DNA of 64,000 nt from Tritrichomonas foetus (GCA_001839685.1 MLAK01000815.1:186001-250000); one strand, 5' to 3'; shown: positions 29,503 to 41,173, counted from the first letter of the stretch. The notes: generated by a model from the letters alone, not told the origin. A program made the numbers and translations.

Positions 29503-32500
29503 ATGAATAATTGGCACTTTTTAACTCTTACCTTCCTTCTTGATGAAGAAAATACACAAGTAATTTTCGATATAGATATTCAAAATTCCAATAAATTAGT
29601 AATGTCACCATTAGGAAAGCCACTTGATATGAATAAAAAAGCAATTTTTTCACTTGGTGGAACAAGTATTGAAAATTCAGTCAATGCTCAGTTTCCTTCA
29701 AGAATTTCCAATGTTGGCCTATTTCCAATTCTCACAAATGATCAAAAAATTGAACTTTTTGAACTTGGAAAAAGAATTGTTTCAAATACTTTGCCAGTCA
29801 AAGAAATTAAATACATTTATTCATTTAAAGAACAAAGTTCAGAAACAACTGGATTTTTGAACATTTTAACTCAACAATGTGGATTATCACCATTATTGCC
29901 ATTATTTAAGATGAAATCAATGGTTTTAAGAGATGGAACGAAGTTCGAAATGAGCTTAGATTTTATCCTGCAATTAATATCACGAATCTTAAGTTCATTT
30001 TTTTCTTGTCAAAAGAAATTCTATAAAGATCATGGATTCTCAATCATTCGATACTTAATTATCAATTATTGGCTTGACAAATTCACTTTTAAGACTTATA
30101 TATCTTTATTTTCATTATTGCAAAATTTGAAATATGAAGAACTTCAAATTCATTTGTTTGTAGAAATCCTTGCTAATTTTAGTTTTCTTATGAAACTTGA
30201 AGAAAAACAAATACAATTAAGAATTCTGAAAAATTGGCAACAATCACTTTTTGATTCATGTCGAACAATTGCTGTAAAAACTGGATTAATCAAACAAATA
30301 TTGCCTGCCATTACACAATTTTTCTTAAATAATGATCATAAACAGCATCGTCAGTATTTGTTTAAAATTTTAAGAAATAGTATTGAATCTAGTGGATTTG
30401 ATATGTCATTTATTGAACATATAATGGGTCATGCCTTAATCTGCGATAAAATTGAAGTTATTGGAGAAATTAACCAGTTTTTAAATACAATAATTATTGA
30501 TTCAAAAGATTTGTTTAATTTCAAACTTGAATCAAATTTCTTTATTTTCTACATTTATTATTACCTTCATCATACTTTAGAATTCCTTCAAATTCAAGGT
30601 TTTCAAATTCTTGCGAGTGTTTATTCTTCCAAAATTATCACCCCTGCATTTGCTTCAAAATTGGTTTATTTATTAATCGAAACTTATCCAGAAACTGCTC
30701 TCCATAAGCAAATGTTTGATTTTGTATCAGTTAATTTAATTAATTCACACTTTTTCCTTCCTTTGTTTTTTTATTTAGCACATAAAATGAAAATTGATTC
30801 AATTTCCAAGTTTCTTCATCCTTCTTCTGAATATGCAATTGGTTCACATTGGGCAATTTGGCCTCTAATTTATTGCATTGATCATCCAAGTGAGCAGGAT
30901 AAAATTTTAACGTTTTTAATTCATTCTTGTCAAAATGATTTTTGCCAATTATTTTCTCAACTCAATTTTGTTTACTTTCATAATCATTCTGTTTTAACTG
31001 TCATGAGTGAGAAATTTATTACGATTTTACAAATGATGGCAGTTGAAAATCCACAATGTAGTCAAATTGCTGCAGATTTTTATGAACTTTCTCAATTTAT
31101 TCTATTATTTAAACTGAAAATTCCAAAATTCATAAAAAGTTTTTCTAGAAATGATATGGTTGATGAAATAACTGAATTAAAACCAGGTTCACTTCCAAAT
31201 CATATTAATACACTTGATAAAACAAAAATGATTTCCAGTATTTCCACTAACTTCAATAAACTTCAACAATTCCATCAAATACATTCTTTAAATAGCAATA
31301 ATACTCATTCAAAAATTGAAGATATTGTGAAACTTCCAGATAGTACACCTCTTTTAGAGTTTTACGTGAAAATTAAAAAGAATCATTTAAATTATTCATG
31401 GGAAGGGAGGACTCTTGCGATTAAAAATATGCAAATGTATAAACAAAAATCATTAAATGAATATTTGTTCTTCATTTTATCACTTTGTGGTTTCCTTGAA
31501 GCCAGTATAAATTTGTCATCATCACCTGAACAAAATGGTTTCAAATATGACGGAATTATGGAATTCATAACGAGTTTGAACTTAAAAGAGACTGAAGTTT
31601 CCGAAAACAAAATTGCAGTTCAAATAATAAATTACCATCGAGTTTGTTCAGAAAAAGATCCAATTGAATACTCTGGGAAAGTAACAAATCCACTGGTTGT
31701 TGAAGAAAAATATGCGCAATTCATTGAAAAAAATCGACCTTTAAGATTCGAAGCTTCAATTCGTGAAGCTTTCAAAAGAATGGGATTATTCATTAAAAAC
31801 TTAAAAGATCGAGTAATAGAACTAGAAAATGAAAATGTTAAACTTTACACAAATGATACTTTGAAACTCGCAAATGATTTTAAAGAGAATTTACTATATT
31901 ATGATAAAAAAGGTAAAAGATTATGGGTTAAATTATGGAATATAATGAACTTTAATTGTGCACCATGGTTTATGAATGAATGTGAAAAAAATATGTACGG
32001 AAGAAGCACTGTTCTCACTCCTTATGTTCCAACAAAAATAACTCGATCTGGTCCCAATTTCAATGCTCCTGCATTTACAGGTAAGCCACTCTACCAACTA
32101 AATTGTGACTTAATTACAGTTGTCAAGAAAACACCTGTTGTTCTAACTGTTTATGATAATGGATTATCAATACAATGGAGAAAAAGAGTTTTTCGAATTT
32201 CACTCAATTGGATTGAAGATATCATAAAACGGCCAAACGGTTTTGAGATTTACACTGTTTTTGGTGTAACATTTTGTTTGGGCTGCGAAGTTAATTCTAT
32301 CGCAAAATTTTTGGAAATTCTCAGTTCGAATCTGAAAATGAGCTTTTCTGATGAAAATTGTCTTCAAGAATATACAAAATTATGGACCGAATGCAAAATA
32401 TCTAATTTTGAATACATACTACTCTTGAATAAGCTTGATGGAAGAAGTTTCCATGATTTACATAATTATCCAATTGTTCCTTGGTTAACGAAATCATTCA

Positions 32501-34281
32501 AAACTGTGAAAACTAACCACTCCAGTGAAGATATGGTGAATTTACATTTAGCCAACTCAAGCTTAGATAACTCCATTTTGGATAGCTCAATAACCGAAAA
32601 TGATGGAAGTTGTTCTCTTAATCAAATCAACAACTCATTTAATTCACCAATAGGTTTCAATCATAATATTTTAGATGAAATGAAAATTAATTTCAAACTA
32701 GATATTGATTTGAGAAAACCGTTCAAAAATGATAGAGTTGAAAGAAACGATATTTTATTGTATCTTTCATCCATTGAACCATTCAAATCCTTTAAAGACG
32801 TAGGAAATTTCAATGATATTGAAGATTTAGTTGCTAAAACACATTCCGAGTTAATTCCCGAGTTTTTTGCATTTGAAAAAATTAACATGTCATTAGACAA
32901 TAATTTAGAGTTTGTTTATAATCATAGAAAACTTCTTGAAAGTCCAGATGTATCATCTGTTCTCCATCATTGGCTTGGTCGCATCTTCTTGAAAGGAAAA
33001 GTACACCCGCATAAAAATTTTGCTATTTTTTCAAAAGAGTTTACAGAAAAGTGTTCAATTGAAACTCGTTCTGGCAACTTTCTTTCAGCGAAGTTCTTTT
33101 CCTTCAACAAGATCGAATTTTTTGCAAAAGGTGCTAATACTATTCACTCACTTACGTTAATTATTCACGATATGAATGAAAATTCCTCACAAAACCACAC
33201 AAGCCTTGTTAAAACAAATTCGGAACTAGACACGAGCAACCTAGGCCAGACCGAAACACGACGAAGTAAAAATGTCAATCGAAAAGTACCAAAGTCTGCA
33301 TCGCTACATCAGAGGTTGAATTTTCTAAGTTCCAGAACAGCAAGAAGTGATCTTTCCCTTTCCTCCCACATCAAGGACTCAGGTGAGTTTTCCCCATCTG
33401 ATGATAGCAATATTTCTGTCAATAATAATGAAAAGAAGATCAAAATTGAAAGGCAGAAAAAAGATGTTTTTAACTTTTCACAAATTGATGAAGTGATTTT
33501 ATCAGTGACTGGTGGATTCTGGGTGGTCAAATCATCTGATGGGCATATTTTCATTGTTGACTCCTTGAACAGACTAAGCACATCTTCAAGACACATTAAT
33601 ATAAGCAATTACATCTCGAATTTGAATAACCCCATTTCCAAGAATTATTCCCGGAATTTTGTGATGCAGCTACCTGTAAAAAATGTGAAACATTTTTCCA
33701 CTGATGGCAGGTGGATTGCAATTTCATATATAAGTTCATCCGTCATTGATATTTTTTATGATATGATTCTCATTAGCTCCATTGAAACTTTTGAAAATCG
33801 AATTAACCTACTAGTCTGCAATGATCGAAAGAAAATGATTATTTGTGTTGTTCGTGATAAACTCTTCTTGTGTGATGCAGTCTGTGGATGTATATCAAAA
33901 GTAGTTGAAGTCAAAAATATCAAGAAAGTGATTATTTCTGATGAATGGGGCTTCATCATTTGCTATGTAGAAACAACACATAAGAAAAAGTTTCTTATAT
34001 ACTCAGAAAATGGTGATTTCCTTAAAGAAATTTATGTAAATGAAAAAGTGATATTCATGAAACCCTTTAAAACAATAAAAGGAATTGACTTCATGCTATA
34101 CACTTTAGAATCAGGCAATGCTTTCATTTTAGACATCTTTGAAGGCAACATTCATGGTCCAATTTTGATGACATTTAGTGATAAGATTGTTGATGCATCC
34201 TATTATGAAATTTCAAGGACTTTAATGACTTTCACAGAAAATGGAACTGTGACATTTGTCCCTCTAGAGTTGCCATTTTAA
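29503..34281 (+). CDS. BEACH-type giant protein, C-terminal part (ConA-like, PH-BEACH, WD40-like)
   Basis: 1,592 residues from the first ATG, but the coding frame is open and protein-like from about 29326: FTFVCWLNIEEKV opens a ConA/LamG-like sandwich continuous with the gene before it. The ATG at 29503 is therefore probably internal. Order seen: ConA-like (to about residue 100), helical region, PH-BEACH strands near residues 870-945, then a BEACH start with WTECKISNFEYILLLNKLDGRSFHDLHNYPIVPWL (about 957-995). A shortened BEACH core has LYLSSIEPFKSF, AKTHSELIPEFFAFEKI and LESPDVSSVLHHWLGRIF (1080-1165). The region usually between them, with its FRDLSKP-type segment, is absent. A WD40-like beta-rich C-terminus follows. 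Confidence 0.82.
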   Translation: MNNWHFLTLTFLLDEENTQVIFDIDIQNSNKLVMSPLGKPLDMNKKAIFSLGGTSIENSVNAQFPSRISNVGLFPILTNDQKIELFELGKRIVSNTLPVKEIKYIYSFKEQSSETTGFLNILTQQCGLSPLLPLFKMKSMVLRDGTKFEMSLDFILQLISRILSSFFSCQKKFYKDHGFSIIRYLIINYWLDKFTFKTYISLFSLLQNLKYEELQIHLFVEILANFSFLMKLEEKQIQLRILKNWQQSLFDSCRTIAVKTGLIKQILPAITQFFLNNDHKQHRQYLFKILRNSIESSGFDMSFIEHIMGHALICDKIEVIGEINQFLNTIIIDSKDLFNFKLESNFFIFYIYYYLHHTLEFLQIQGFQILASVYSSKIITPAFASKLVYLLIETYPETALHKQMFDFVSVNLINSHFFLPLFFYLAHKMKIDSISKFLHPSSEYAIGSHWAIWPLIYCIDHPSEQDKILTFLIHSCQNDFCQLFSQLNFVYFHNHSVLTVMSEKFITILQMMAVENPQCSQIAADFYELSQFILLFKLKIPKFIKSFSRNDMVDEITELKPGSLPNHINTLDKTKMISSISTNFNKLQQFHQIHSLNSNNTHSKIEDIVKLPDSTPLLEFYVKIKKNHLNYSWEGRTLAIKNMQMYKQKSLNEYLFFILSLCGFLEASINLSSSPEQNGFKYDGIMEFITSLNLKETEVSENKIAVQIINYHRVCSEKDPIEYSGKVTNPLVVEEKYAQFIEKNRPLRFEASIREAFKRMGLFIKNLKDRVIELENENVKLYTNDTLKLANDFKENLLYYDKKGKRLWVKLWNIMNFNCAPWFMNECEKNMYGRSTVLTPYVPTKITRSGPNFNAPAFTGKPLYQLNCDLITVVKKTPVVLTVYDNGLSIQWRKRVFRISLNWIEDIIKRPNGFEIYTVFGVTFCLGCEVNSIAKFLEILSSNLKMSFSDENCLQEYTKLWTECKISNFEYILLLNKLDGRSFHDLHNYPIVPWLTKSFKTVKTNHSSEDMVNLHLANSSLDNSILDSSITENDGSCSLNQINNSFNSPIGFNHNILDEMKINFKLDIDLRKPFKNDRVERNDILLYLSSIEPFKSFKDVGNFNDIEDLVAKTHSELIPEFFAFEKINMSLDNNLEFVYNHRKLLESPDVSSVLHHWLGRIFLKGKVHPHKNFAIFSKEFTEKCSIETRSGNFLSAKFFSFNKIEFFAKGANTIHSLTLIIHDMNENSSQNHTSLVKTNSELDTSNLGQTETRRSKNVNRKVPKSASLHQRLNFLSSRTARSDLSLSSHIKDSGEFSPSDDSNISVNNNEKKIKIERQKKDVFNFSQIDEVILSVTGGFWVVKSSDGHIFIVDSLNRLSTSSRHINISNYISNLNNPISKNYSRNFVMQLPVKNVKHFSTDGRWIAISYISSSVIDIFYDMILISSIETFENRINLLVCNDRKKMIICVVRDKLFLCDAVCGCISKVVEVKNIKKVIISDEWGFIICYVETTHKKKFLIYSENGDFLKEIYVNEKVIFMKPFKTIKGIDFMLYTLESGNAFILDIFEGNIHGPILMTFSDKIVDASYYEISRTLMTFTENGTVTFVPLELPF

Positions 34282-34605
34282 ATTTTTTTTAAAGAGATTT
34301 ATTTCTTGGCAACTTGAAAGAAAATGCTTTTTATTTTAATTTGTTTGTTTGTTTGCTTGTTTGAATAAACTTTTAGTATGTTAAGTGTTCATGAATTTAT
34401 CTATATTTGTATCATTTCATTTAGAAATATCTAATACTTATGCTCTTCACATGAATAGAAAGAGCCTTCTGAACCAGATTTGAAATGATCAGGTAAATAG
34501 AATGTAAAATCTTTAAGACAATCGAAAAAACACCAAAAAATCAAACCAAATTCAAGTTATTTGGAGATTACTTTATAAAATTTATTAAACAAAAACAACA
34601 ACAAA
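34282..34605. other. Convergent 3' region
   Basis: About 325 bp between the ends of the BEACH-type gene and cyclase 2. Contains a short TTTG microsatellite near 34340-34362; otherwise featureless. Confidence 0.6.
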
Positions 34606-37600
34606 TTAAAGAATATCGGATGACGACATTACATAACTAATTGTCTTGACTGGTGAAATGAAGTAGGCAGGTTGTTTTCCTTTACCCTTGAGATACACCT
34701 CGCCTCTTGGTTCGATAGAATAATCGCTTCCTTTCACCAAATCGAAAGTTGCCTGAGAAATTTGAATCTTTCCTGGATAGTCAGTACTTTGGAGTCTTGA
34801 AGCAATATTAATTGGATCACCAATAATGTCGAAAGTTGGCTTGTCTGTACCAAGAACTCCAGCAATGAGAGGTCCACCAGTATTGATTCCAATTCTGACA
34901 TTCAACAAAGTATTCAATTTCACATTAACATCATCAATAGTTTGAAGGGAATCTAGCGCCATTTTGATCATTTGATCAGCATGGGCTTGAGGAGGTTCGT
35001 CTGGTGTGAAAAGTCCACCAGCACACATATACACATCACCAATTAATTTAATTTTAATTAGTAATGGATATTTTCCAATATTTTCATCAAATCCAGCAAA
35101 AACTAATGATAAGTTACTCATAATTTCAGATGGACTTAATGATGCTGCATATTCACTAAACTTTACGATATCAATAAACATGATTGTAGCACTTGGAACA
35201 GAGAAAGATATATCTTTTTCACCTTGATTAAGACGAATGACAATGTCTCGAGGCAATATTTGATATAAAAGTGTTTCACTTCTCTTTTTAGCTTCTTCGG
35301 CAACTCCTTGTTTCTTTACCAATTCACTCTCATCTTTCAAAATGACAACAAAACCTGTAACATCACCTGCCGAGTTCTCCATTCCCATGATTGTGATTGC
35401 ACATTGGATTTCAGAATCATCATCAGCGAGACAAGTCATGTGGCATTCATAAATCATTGAACTTTGTTTATGCTTCATTAATTCAAGTTGATTCATGATT
35501 GCAACTTTGTTGTCAAGTGAAAAGATGGTTTCAATCGACTGACCTAAAAGTTGTTCTGGTGTAAAACCAAATGTTTTGGTTAATGCAGGATTCGTGATTT
35601 CAATTACACCTGTAGGATTCAAGCAAACAATTGTATCTTTCGAATGATGAATAACACCTTGATCTTCGGTCATTTCGACTTCTTTATTTCTCTTTGATTC
35701 ATTTAGGAGGTAACCAATTAATTCATCTGTACTAACAATGGAAGCAGGTGAAATACGTCTCAGAATTGTTAATACAACTGAATAACAATTATTTAAAATC
35801 ATGATTAAATAAGAAATTAATGAGAAAATGAAAACAGTAACGACAATTTCACAAATCAAGAATGTCAATTGATTTGATTCAAATGTTTCTTTATAATATT
35901 CAGATAAATAATTATATCGATCATCAATTTGGATTAATTTTGGAATTAAATGGGATGTTGCTAAGTGATAAGCATGAATTGGAATGGTTTCATTAATATT
36001 TCCATGATAAATAGAAATATTAAGCATCATTTGTGTGGCATAACCGAGAAGTGTATTAATTTGATGTTGAGCTGAAGAACACCTGTATTGATCATGTAAA
36101 TCAGAAGAATTGGCATTAGCTTCACAAGTTTCAAGAAGTGTAAGTTGATCAATTTCATCATCGATTCCAATTGAACTTGGGTTTCCTTTTGTTGATGTCA
36201 TTAATGAGGTTGTTGCACTATCTAGTTTTTCGAAATCAAGTGTTGCCAAATATTCCATATGTGTTGAATTAATAATTTTGGTGTCTTTAACCAAAGGATT
36301 CTCTAAAAGAATCATATTAAATAGCCAATATACCAATTCAAGAACAAGGCATTTCCTTACACGTGAATCTGCTGTCCAAACAAGCAAATAATTATAATTT
36401 TGATTTGTAGTAGTGACTCCATCAATTTGGAACATCATTAATAAGGCATTAATGATGAAAAGAAGATCAATTATGACTACTAATACCACAGGAAGTGAAA
36501 ATGATGAAAGTGATTCATTTTGTTCTTCAGAAGATGAATCATCTTCATGATCTTTTCTTAAAGGACGGCATGCCTCTTGTTTTACTACTGTTGGTAATTT
36601 AATGATCAATTCAGTGAATTTATTTATTTCTTTAATATATAATAATGTAAAGATTGTGAATAATACAACAGTGATAACGCCATAACCAAGTGGGAAAGCA
36701 ATTTGCATATAAGTAAGAATATTTTTTGTTTTTACCATTTCAGCATTTCCATAAGATGTCAATGTTTGCCTAATATGTTCGAATCCTTCCCACATAAGTC
36801 CCATTGAAGACCAAACGTTGCAAACATCAGGTGAAGAAAGCCACCAAATATTAGGATCAAATGTACTAAACATAGTCATTTCCATAAGAAGGAATGGAAC
36901 AATAGTCTTTAGATTGGCTTTAATTGAGTAATTTACAGGAGCTCCATGATTGCAATAAGAAATTGGAATAATTTCTTCAAATAAGCATTGTGCATATTTG
37001 TAGACATCAATTTTATCAAGTGCCATTTCAGAAACTTCTAAGAGCAAATTTCGAAGTTTTAATCTTGCATTGATTGAAAAGTAAACAGCTTTCCATTCCC
37101 AATCCATTTGACTATCAGGAGGGAAGAAATAAACATCAGGGTCATCAGTTCTTTCAAATGCTCTTGAGAATGAAGATTCATCAATTGCATTGGTAAAATT
37201 ACCCCAATAATATAAATTTGAAAAAGATGTTCCATATAAATTAATACGAACCCCATTTGATAACTCCATACGATCAGTGTTTTCGCCTCGTGTATCAAAA
37301 TAAGAATCAAAATAGAAATATAAAAAGAAGAAACAACCTATTCCAAGTGCAAATAAAATCAATACAATCCAAATAACACTAGTGAAAATATCAGCTTTTC
37401 TATTTTGTGTTGCTCTTTGAAGAGCTAAACGAACCCTTGCATTTTTCAGTAAATTCTTACCAATACATTCTTCTACTTGTAAATCTAATTGTGCTGATGA
37501 TGAACTTGTCATTGAAATTCCTTGGCTACTACTATTGTTAATGCTTGTAGAAGAAACTGAGCCACTTTTCTTTCCACGAGAAATTTTAATGAAATTACCT

Positions 37601-39639
37601 TTCATATCAATGATATTTTTTTTCAAAAATTGTGGAAAAGTCATTACAAAATGTCTGTAACATGTATCAACGTTATAATTCCGACCTGATTCAATCATAT
37701 TTCCACGATGACTCAAACGAATTGCTTCAATAAAATCAGTTGTACATTCAACTTGGAAATGAACGCTTTCGTCAATATGTGGAATAGAATTTGGATAACT
37801 TCGTAAAACTTCGTCCCATAAGGATTTTGCTTTTTTAGTGTCATTGGAATAATTTAATAATAGCATAATATTGGCATCGTTTCTTGTAAAGAATCCTTTA
37901 ATTCTAGTTTCCAAATCTTTAGTTGTTTGCTTTAAAGTCTTCAGTTTTTCAATAGCAAGAGTTGAAGTTGAAGATTGCCTTGTCATTTTCACTTTTTGAA
38001 CTTGGAATAAGAAGAAACGATATACACAACTTAAATTTCTCTTTTTAAGGGTTTCATTCATGATTAAATTTATTTTATTTCCATTTGATGGCAAGAAAAT
38101 CATTGTTTTCATAACATGAATAGTTGCACAAATATTGTTACATGATAAAATAGAATAAATAAATGTTGAACAATTCAATAATGGTATAAATTGATTTCCC
38201 CATACATAATCTAAATACATAATCATTTTATTTAGGCTTTTTTCGATACCTAAATCTTTGAAAAGTTGTTTCTTTTCATCATCTGTTAAAGTATCAGTGA
38301 AATTGGCCAAATTTTTACAAATCTTCTTTTCTTGAACAATATAAAAAATAACTGACGTAGCAAATCCACCAAAAAGAAAAACGAAAAAAAGAATTAATCC
38401 TATTGTATTTGATATTGCAACAAAGATTAGAATTAATCGCATTATATTATTCAATATGCAGGCAAGTATTATTCCCATAAAAAAGATATTCCCATTTCTA
38501 CGAATAAATGGACGATAAGTAATAGTAATAAACATGAAAATATTGAAAGCTAAATGAAGAATAATTACTGGATGCAGAATCCAAGGGGAATATCGATATA
38601 AAATGTTATTAACAAGAATAAATGCAGGAGTTATTCCAATTAATCGAACATAAAAATCATTGTTCATTGAAACGAAAGGAGAGTGTGCATCTAAATAAGG
38701 CGAAATTCCAAAAAATAAATTCGTGTATGCGAAAATAATGCAAAAGAATACTAATTCTATGATTCCAAGAACAAAGAAAACAATATAAATTGGACTCTGT
38801 GTGTTTTTCTTGATAATAAACATAAACATTTCACCAACAAAATTGGCTAAGGGCAAAATCATAACACTTGGAACAAGACTTAACAATATACGAGTCGGGA
38901 ATAACGTTTTCGAGTAAAATCGTCGAATTTTGTTAAAACAAGCAATTTGCAATACAAATGTTGCTAAAACTATTACAAAAACTATAGAATAGGCGATAAA
39001 AGGATAAAGGCAATATATCCCTTCACTTACAATAATACTTTGAGATCCTTCTTCTTCTTCGCTAGGATCTTCCAAGAAAGTATTTCTTGAGTCGAAATTT
39101 GAATGGACAGCATTATTGCTGTGATTATAATAATTATTTTCATTTTTATAATTATGAAGAGAATTGGCAGTAAATTCTTTGGCGTTAACTTCATTTTGTG
39201 TTTTATAGGGATTCATGCCACTTTGGTTGTGGTAATTTGAATTTTGAAAATTTTTATTATTCATGAAATATATCGAAGATTCGACGGTCAAATTTGTGTC
39301 ATTAACATCAGTGTTATTAACTCCGTAGACAAAAGCGTTGAAATTGGTGACCTGGCTGAAGCAGGCGACTGCGCGGAAATATCCGAAGAAATCTGTCTGA
39401 CTGGAGTTAAAAAGTGGCGAAAATGATGGCCATAATGAAGCATACAGAATCTGAATAGCAACTACCACAGCAAAAAATGCGTGAATGAATGACGGAACAA
39501 GAACATAAGTCGAAAGCTGATCAATAAGCTGGAAAAAGACTGATTCTTGACTTTTTCGAAGGAGCTCTCCCACGACTCCACCACCAGTTGACGATGCTGA
39601 CTGCGATTTAGATATCAAGGAGGGATCAGGCGCATTCAT
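34606..39639 (-). CDS. Giant membrane adenylyl cyclase with PAS domain (cyclase 2)
   Basis: A 1,677-residue paralogue of cyclase 1 with the same order of parts. It has an Asn-rich insertion near residues 100-190, a multi-pass region from about 210 to 490, membrane helices near 750, 980, 1055 and 1265, and a PAS domain at about 1325-1435 (PTGVIEITNPALTKTFGF). A helical linker with AEEAKKRSETLLYQILPRD leads to the C-terminal cyclase domain. Metal-binding D1490 (FIDIV) and D1535 (LIGDVYM), adenine-type K1531 and D1604, and catalytic N1611 and R1615 are all present, so it should be an active adenylyl cyclase. The domain ends with LKGKGKQPAYF, equivalent to LKGKGNQKTYQ in cyclase 1. The two genes converge across the BEACH-type gene, so they are not a simple tandem duplication. 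Confidence 0.93.
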   Translation of the reverse strand: MNAPDPSLISKSQSASSTGGGVVGELLRKSQESVFFQLIDQLSTYVLVPSFIHAFFAVVVAIQILYASLWPSFSPLFNSSQTDFFGYFRAVACFSQVTNFNAFVYGVNNTDVNDTNLTVESSIYFMNNKNFQNSNYHNQSGMNPYKTQNEVNAKEFTANSLHNYKNENNYYNHSNNAVHSNFDSRNTFLEDPSEEEEGSQSIIVSEGIYCLYPFIAYSIVFVIVLATFVLQIACFNKIRRFYSKTLFPTRILLSLVPSVMILPLANFVGEMFMFIIKKNTQSPIYIVFFVLGIIELVFFCIIFAYTNLFFGISPYLDAHSPFVSMNNDFYVRLIGITPAFILVNNILYRYSPWILHPVIILHLAFNIFMFITITYRPFIRRNGNIFFMGIILACILNNIMRLILIFVAISNTIGLILFFVFLFGGFATSVIFYIVQEKKICKNLANFTDTLTDDEKKQLFKDLGIEKSLNKMIMYLDYVWGNQFIPLLNCSTFIYSILSCNNICATIHVMKTMIFLPSNGNKINLIMNETLKKRNLSCVYRFFLFQVQKVKMTRQSSTSTLAIEKLKTLKQTTKDLETRIKGFFTRNDANIMLLLNYSNDTKKAKSLWDEVLRSYPNSIPHIDESVHFQVECTTDFIEAIRLSHRGNMIESGRNYNVDTCYRHFVMTFPQFLKKNIIDMKGNFIKISRGKKSGSVSSTSINNSSSQGISMTSSSSAQLDLQVEECIGKNLLKNARVRLALQRATQNRKADIFTSVIWIVLILFALGIGCFFFLYFYFDSYFDTRGENTDRMELSNGVRINLYGTSFSNLYYWGNFTNAIDESSFSRAFERTDDPDVYFFPPDSQMDWEWKAVYFSINARLKLRNLLLEVSEMALDKIDVYKYAQCLFEEIIPISYCNHGAPVNYSIKANLKTIVPFLLMEMTMFSTFDPNIWWLSSPDVCNVWSSMGLMWEGFEHIRQTLTSYGNAEMVKTKNILTYMQIAFPLGYGVITVVLFTIFTLLYIKEINKFTELIIKLPTVVKQEACRPLRKDHEDDSSSEEQNESLSSFSLPVVLVVIIDLLFIINALLMMFQIDGVTTTNQNYNYLLVWTADSRVRKCLVLELVYWLFNMILLENPLVKDTKIINSTHMEYLATLDFEKLDSATTSLMTSTKGNPSSIGIDDEIDQLTLLETCEANANSSDLHDQYRCSSAQHQINTLLGYATQMMLNISIYHGNINETIPIHAYHLATSHLIPKLIQIDDRYNYLSEYYKETFESNQLTFLICEIVVTVFIFSLISYLIMILNNCYSVVLTILRRISPASIVSTDELIGYLLNESKRNKEVEMTEDQGVIHHSKDTIVCLNPTGVIEITNPALTKTFGFTPEQLLGQSIETIFSLDNKVAIMNQLELMKHKQSSMIYECHMTCLADDDSEIQCAITIMGMENSAGDVTGFVVILKDESELVKKQGVAEEAKKRSETLLYQILPRDIVIRLNQGEKDISFSVPSATIMFIDIVKFSEYAASLSPSEIMSNLSLVFAGFDENIGKYPLLIKIKLIGDVYMCAGGLFTPDEPPQAHADQMIKMALDSLQTIDDVNVKLNTLLNVRIGINTGGPLIAGVLGTDKPTFDIIGDPINIASRLQSTDYPGKIQISQATFDLVKGSDYSIEPRGEVYLKGKGKQPAYFISPVKTISYVMSSSDIL

Positions 39640-41173
39640 TGATGGTTTCTTTTTTCTGATTTCAATGCTCTACAAATTGAGATCCATTTTCTTTTAATAT
39701 TTGTATGGAATTTTTCTTGGGGAATTTATTTTTCACAAATAGAATATTTTCAATTAATATAAACTGAGGAGTATTAAAAAATTAAATGATATTGAATTTT
39801 CAAAGTTAAGATTTTTCAATTTGAGTTGTAGGATTTGATAAAATTGCGAAAAAATTCAGAATGAATAAGACTTATATTCAATTATTTCAAATTTTTGAAT
39901 ATTGTTACGTATCTTTTACAGGAATGAATCAAGAATTGTTTTAAAAATGAGTGATGATTATAATTGTCCATGTTTGATTTTCGGGCATCTGCATTTTGAA
40001 AAATGACCACAATTTTTATTGTTTTATATTAATTTTATTGAAAAAGCTACGCTAAAAATCATTAATCTGAAAAATTGAAAGAATTCAATTATCGAGTGCA
40101 CATTTTAATAACGTTTATTTTAGTGGATGAATCTTTCCCAATGTAAAACAGTGTATAGATTGAATTTCAAGAGATACATGCTTATATAAGACGATTAAAT
40201 CGCTGTGAATTTTTTTAAAGACTTTTCATAAAACTTTTTCATAGCCGTTCTTTAATTGTAGATTCAAAAAATTATGAGGAATTACAAAATTAAAATAATT
40301 AGAATTGAAATTGGAAATAAAATTCCCATTTATTTTATTCTTCATAAAATTCTCAGCTGAGATATCTCTCGAAATAAAAACTCATGAATTTCAAAATATT
40401 ACTTGAACAGGAAATAATACCAATGTCACAACAATTAATTCACATTGCCTTTCTAACCTTATTGAAGATCAAATTTATATATTCCAACAAATATTCATGA
40501 AGCATTTGATAGAGAATTGTTTTTACAATTATTCATTATTACGTATCATGAACTATACTCATACCGCATCATCTATCAACATCATTCATCATTTTCTGAG
40601 ATTGAGCTGGGTTTCTTGGAAAAGATTTCATAACTGGAATGGCTAATATTAACAAGTGAAAATCGAATAATTTTCTCATATTATCCTGTTTTGGTGAATT
40701 TTTTTCATCCATTTAGATTCAATAAATTCAATATGCATCCACTTTTTCAATGTATTATAAGAAATGCCTCAATGAATTTACTAAATATTTTGTATTATTT
40801 GAGAACTTTTTCAGTGTAAACGTTTTTAGATGATATTTTGAGGAAATTCAGTGAAAAGATTTCCATATTTAAACTTAACTCCTTACTAATAAACATTTAG
40901 ATTTTTTAATTAAAGTTCATTATAAATTTGCATTACTACCAGGTTATAAAAACCTCTCAAATTTGGATTTAATTTCTAGCAGAGTATAAATGGAGCAATG
41001 TATTTTAATGTATTAATTAAATGAATTCATTCATACAACCCATGCAAATTATAATAATTTAATACCATAACTCTCATCGTATTAAAAAGAGTTAACTCAA
41101 TTTAAAGTTTGGTTAAATACCACAAATTTTATTATAACATTTTATTCCATGATCAAACAATTGGTAATAATAA
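39640..41173. other. Non-coding spacer
   Basis: About 1.5 kb, A+T-rich, between the 5' end of cyclase 2 and the 3' end of the hydrogenase-like gene. No gene, repeat or RNA is supported. Confidence 0.55.

Noticed and set aside
34339..34362. TTTG microsatellite as a terminator
   Set aside because: A simple repeat in a 3' spacer without a hairpin; no evidence of a termination role.
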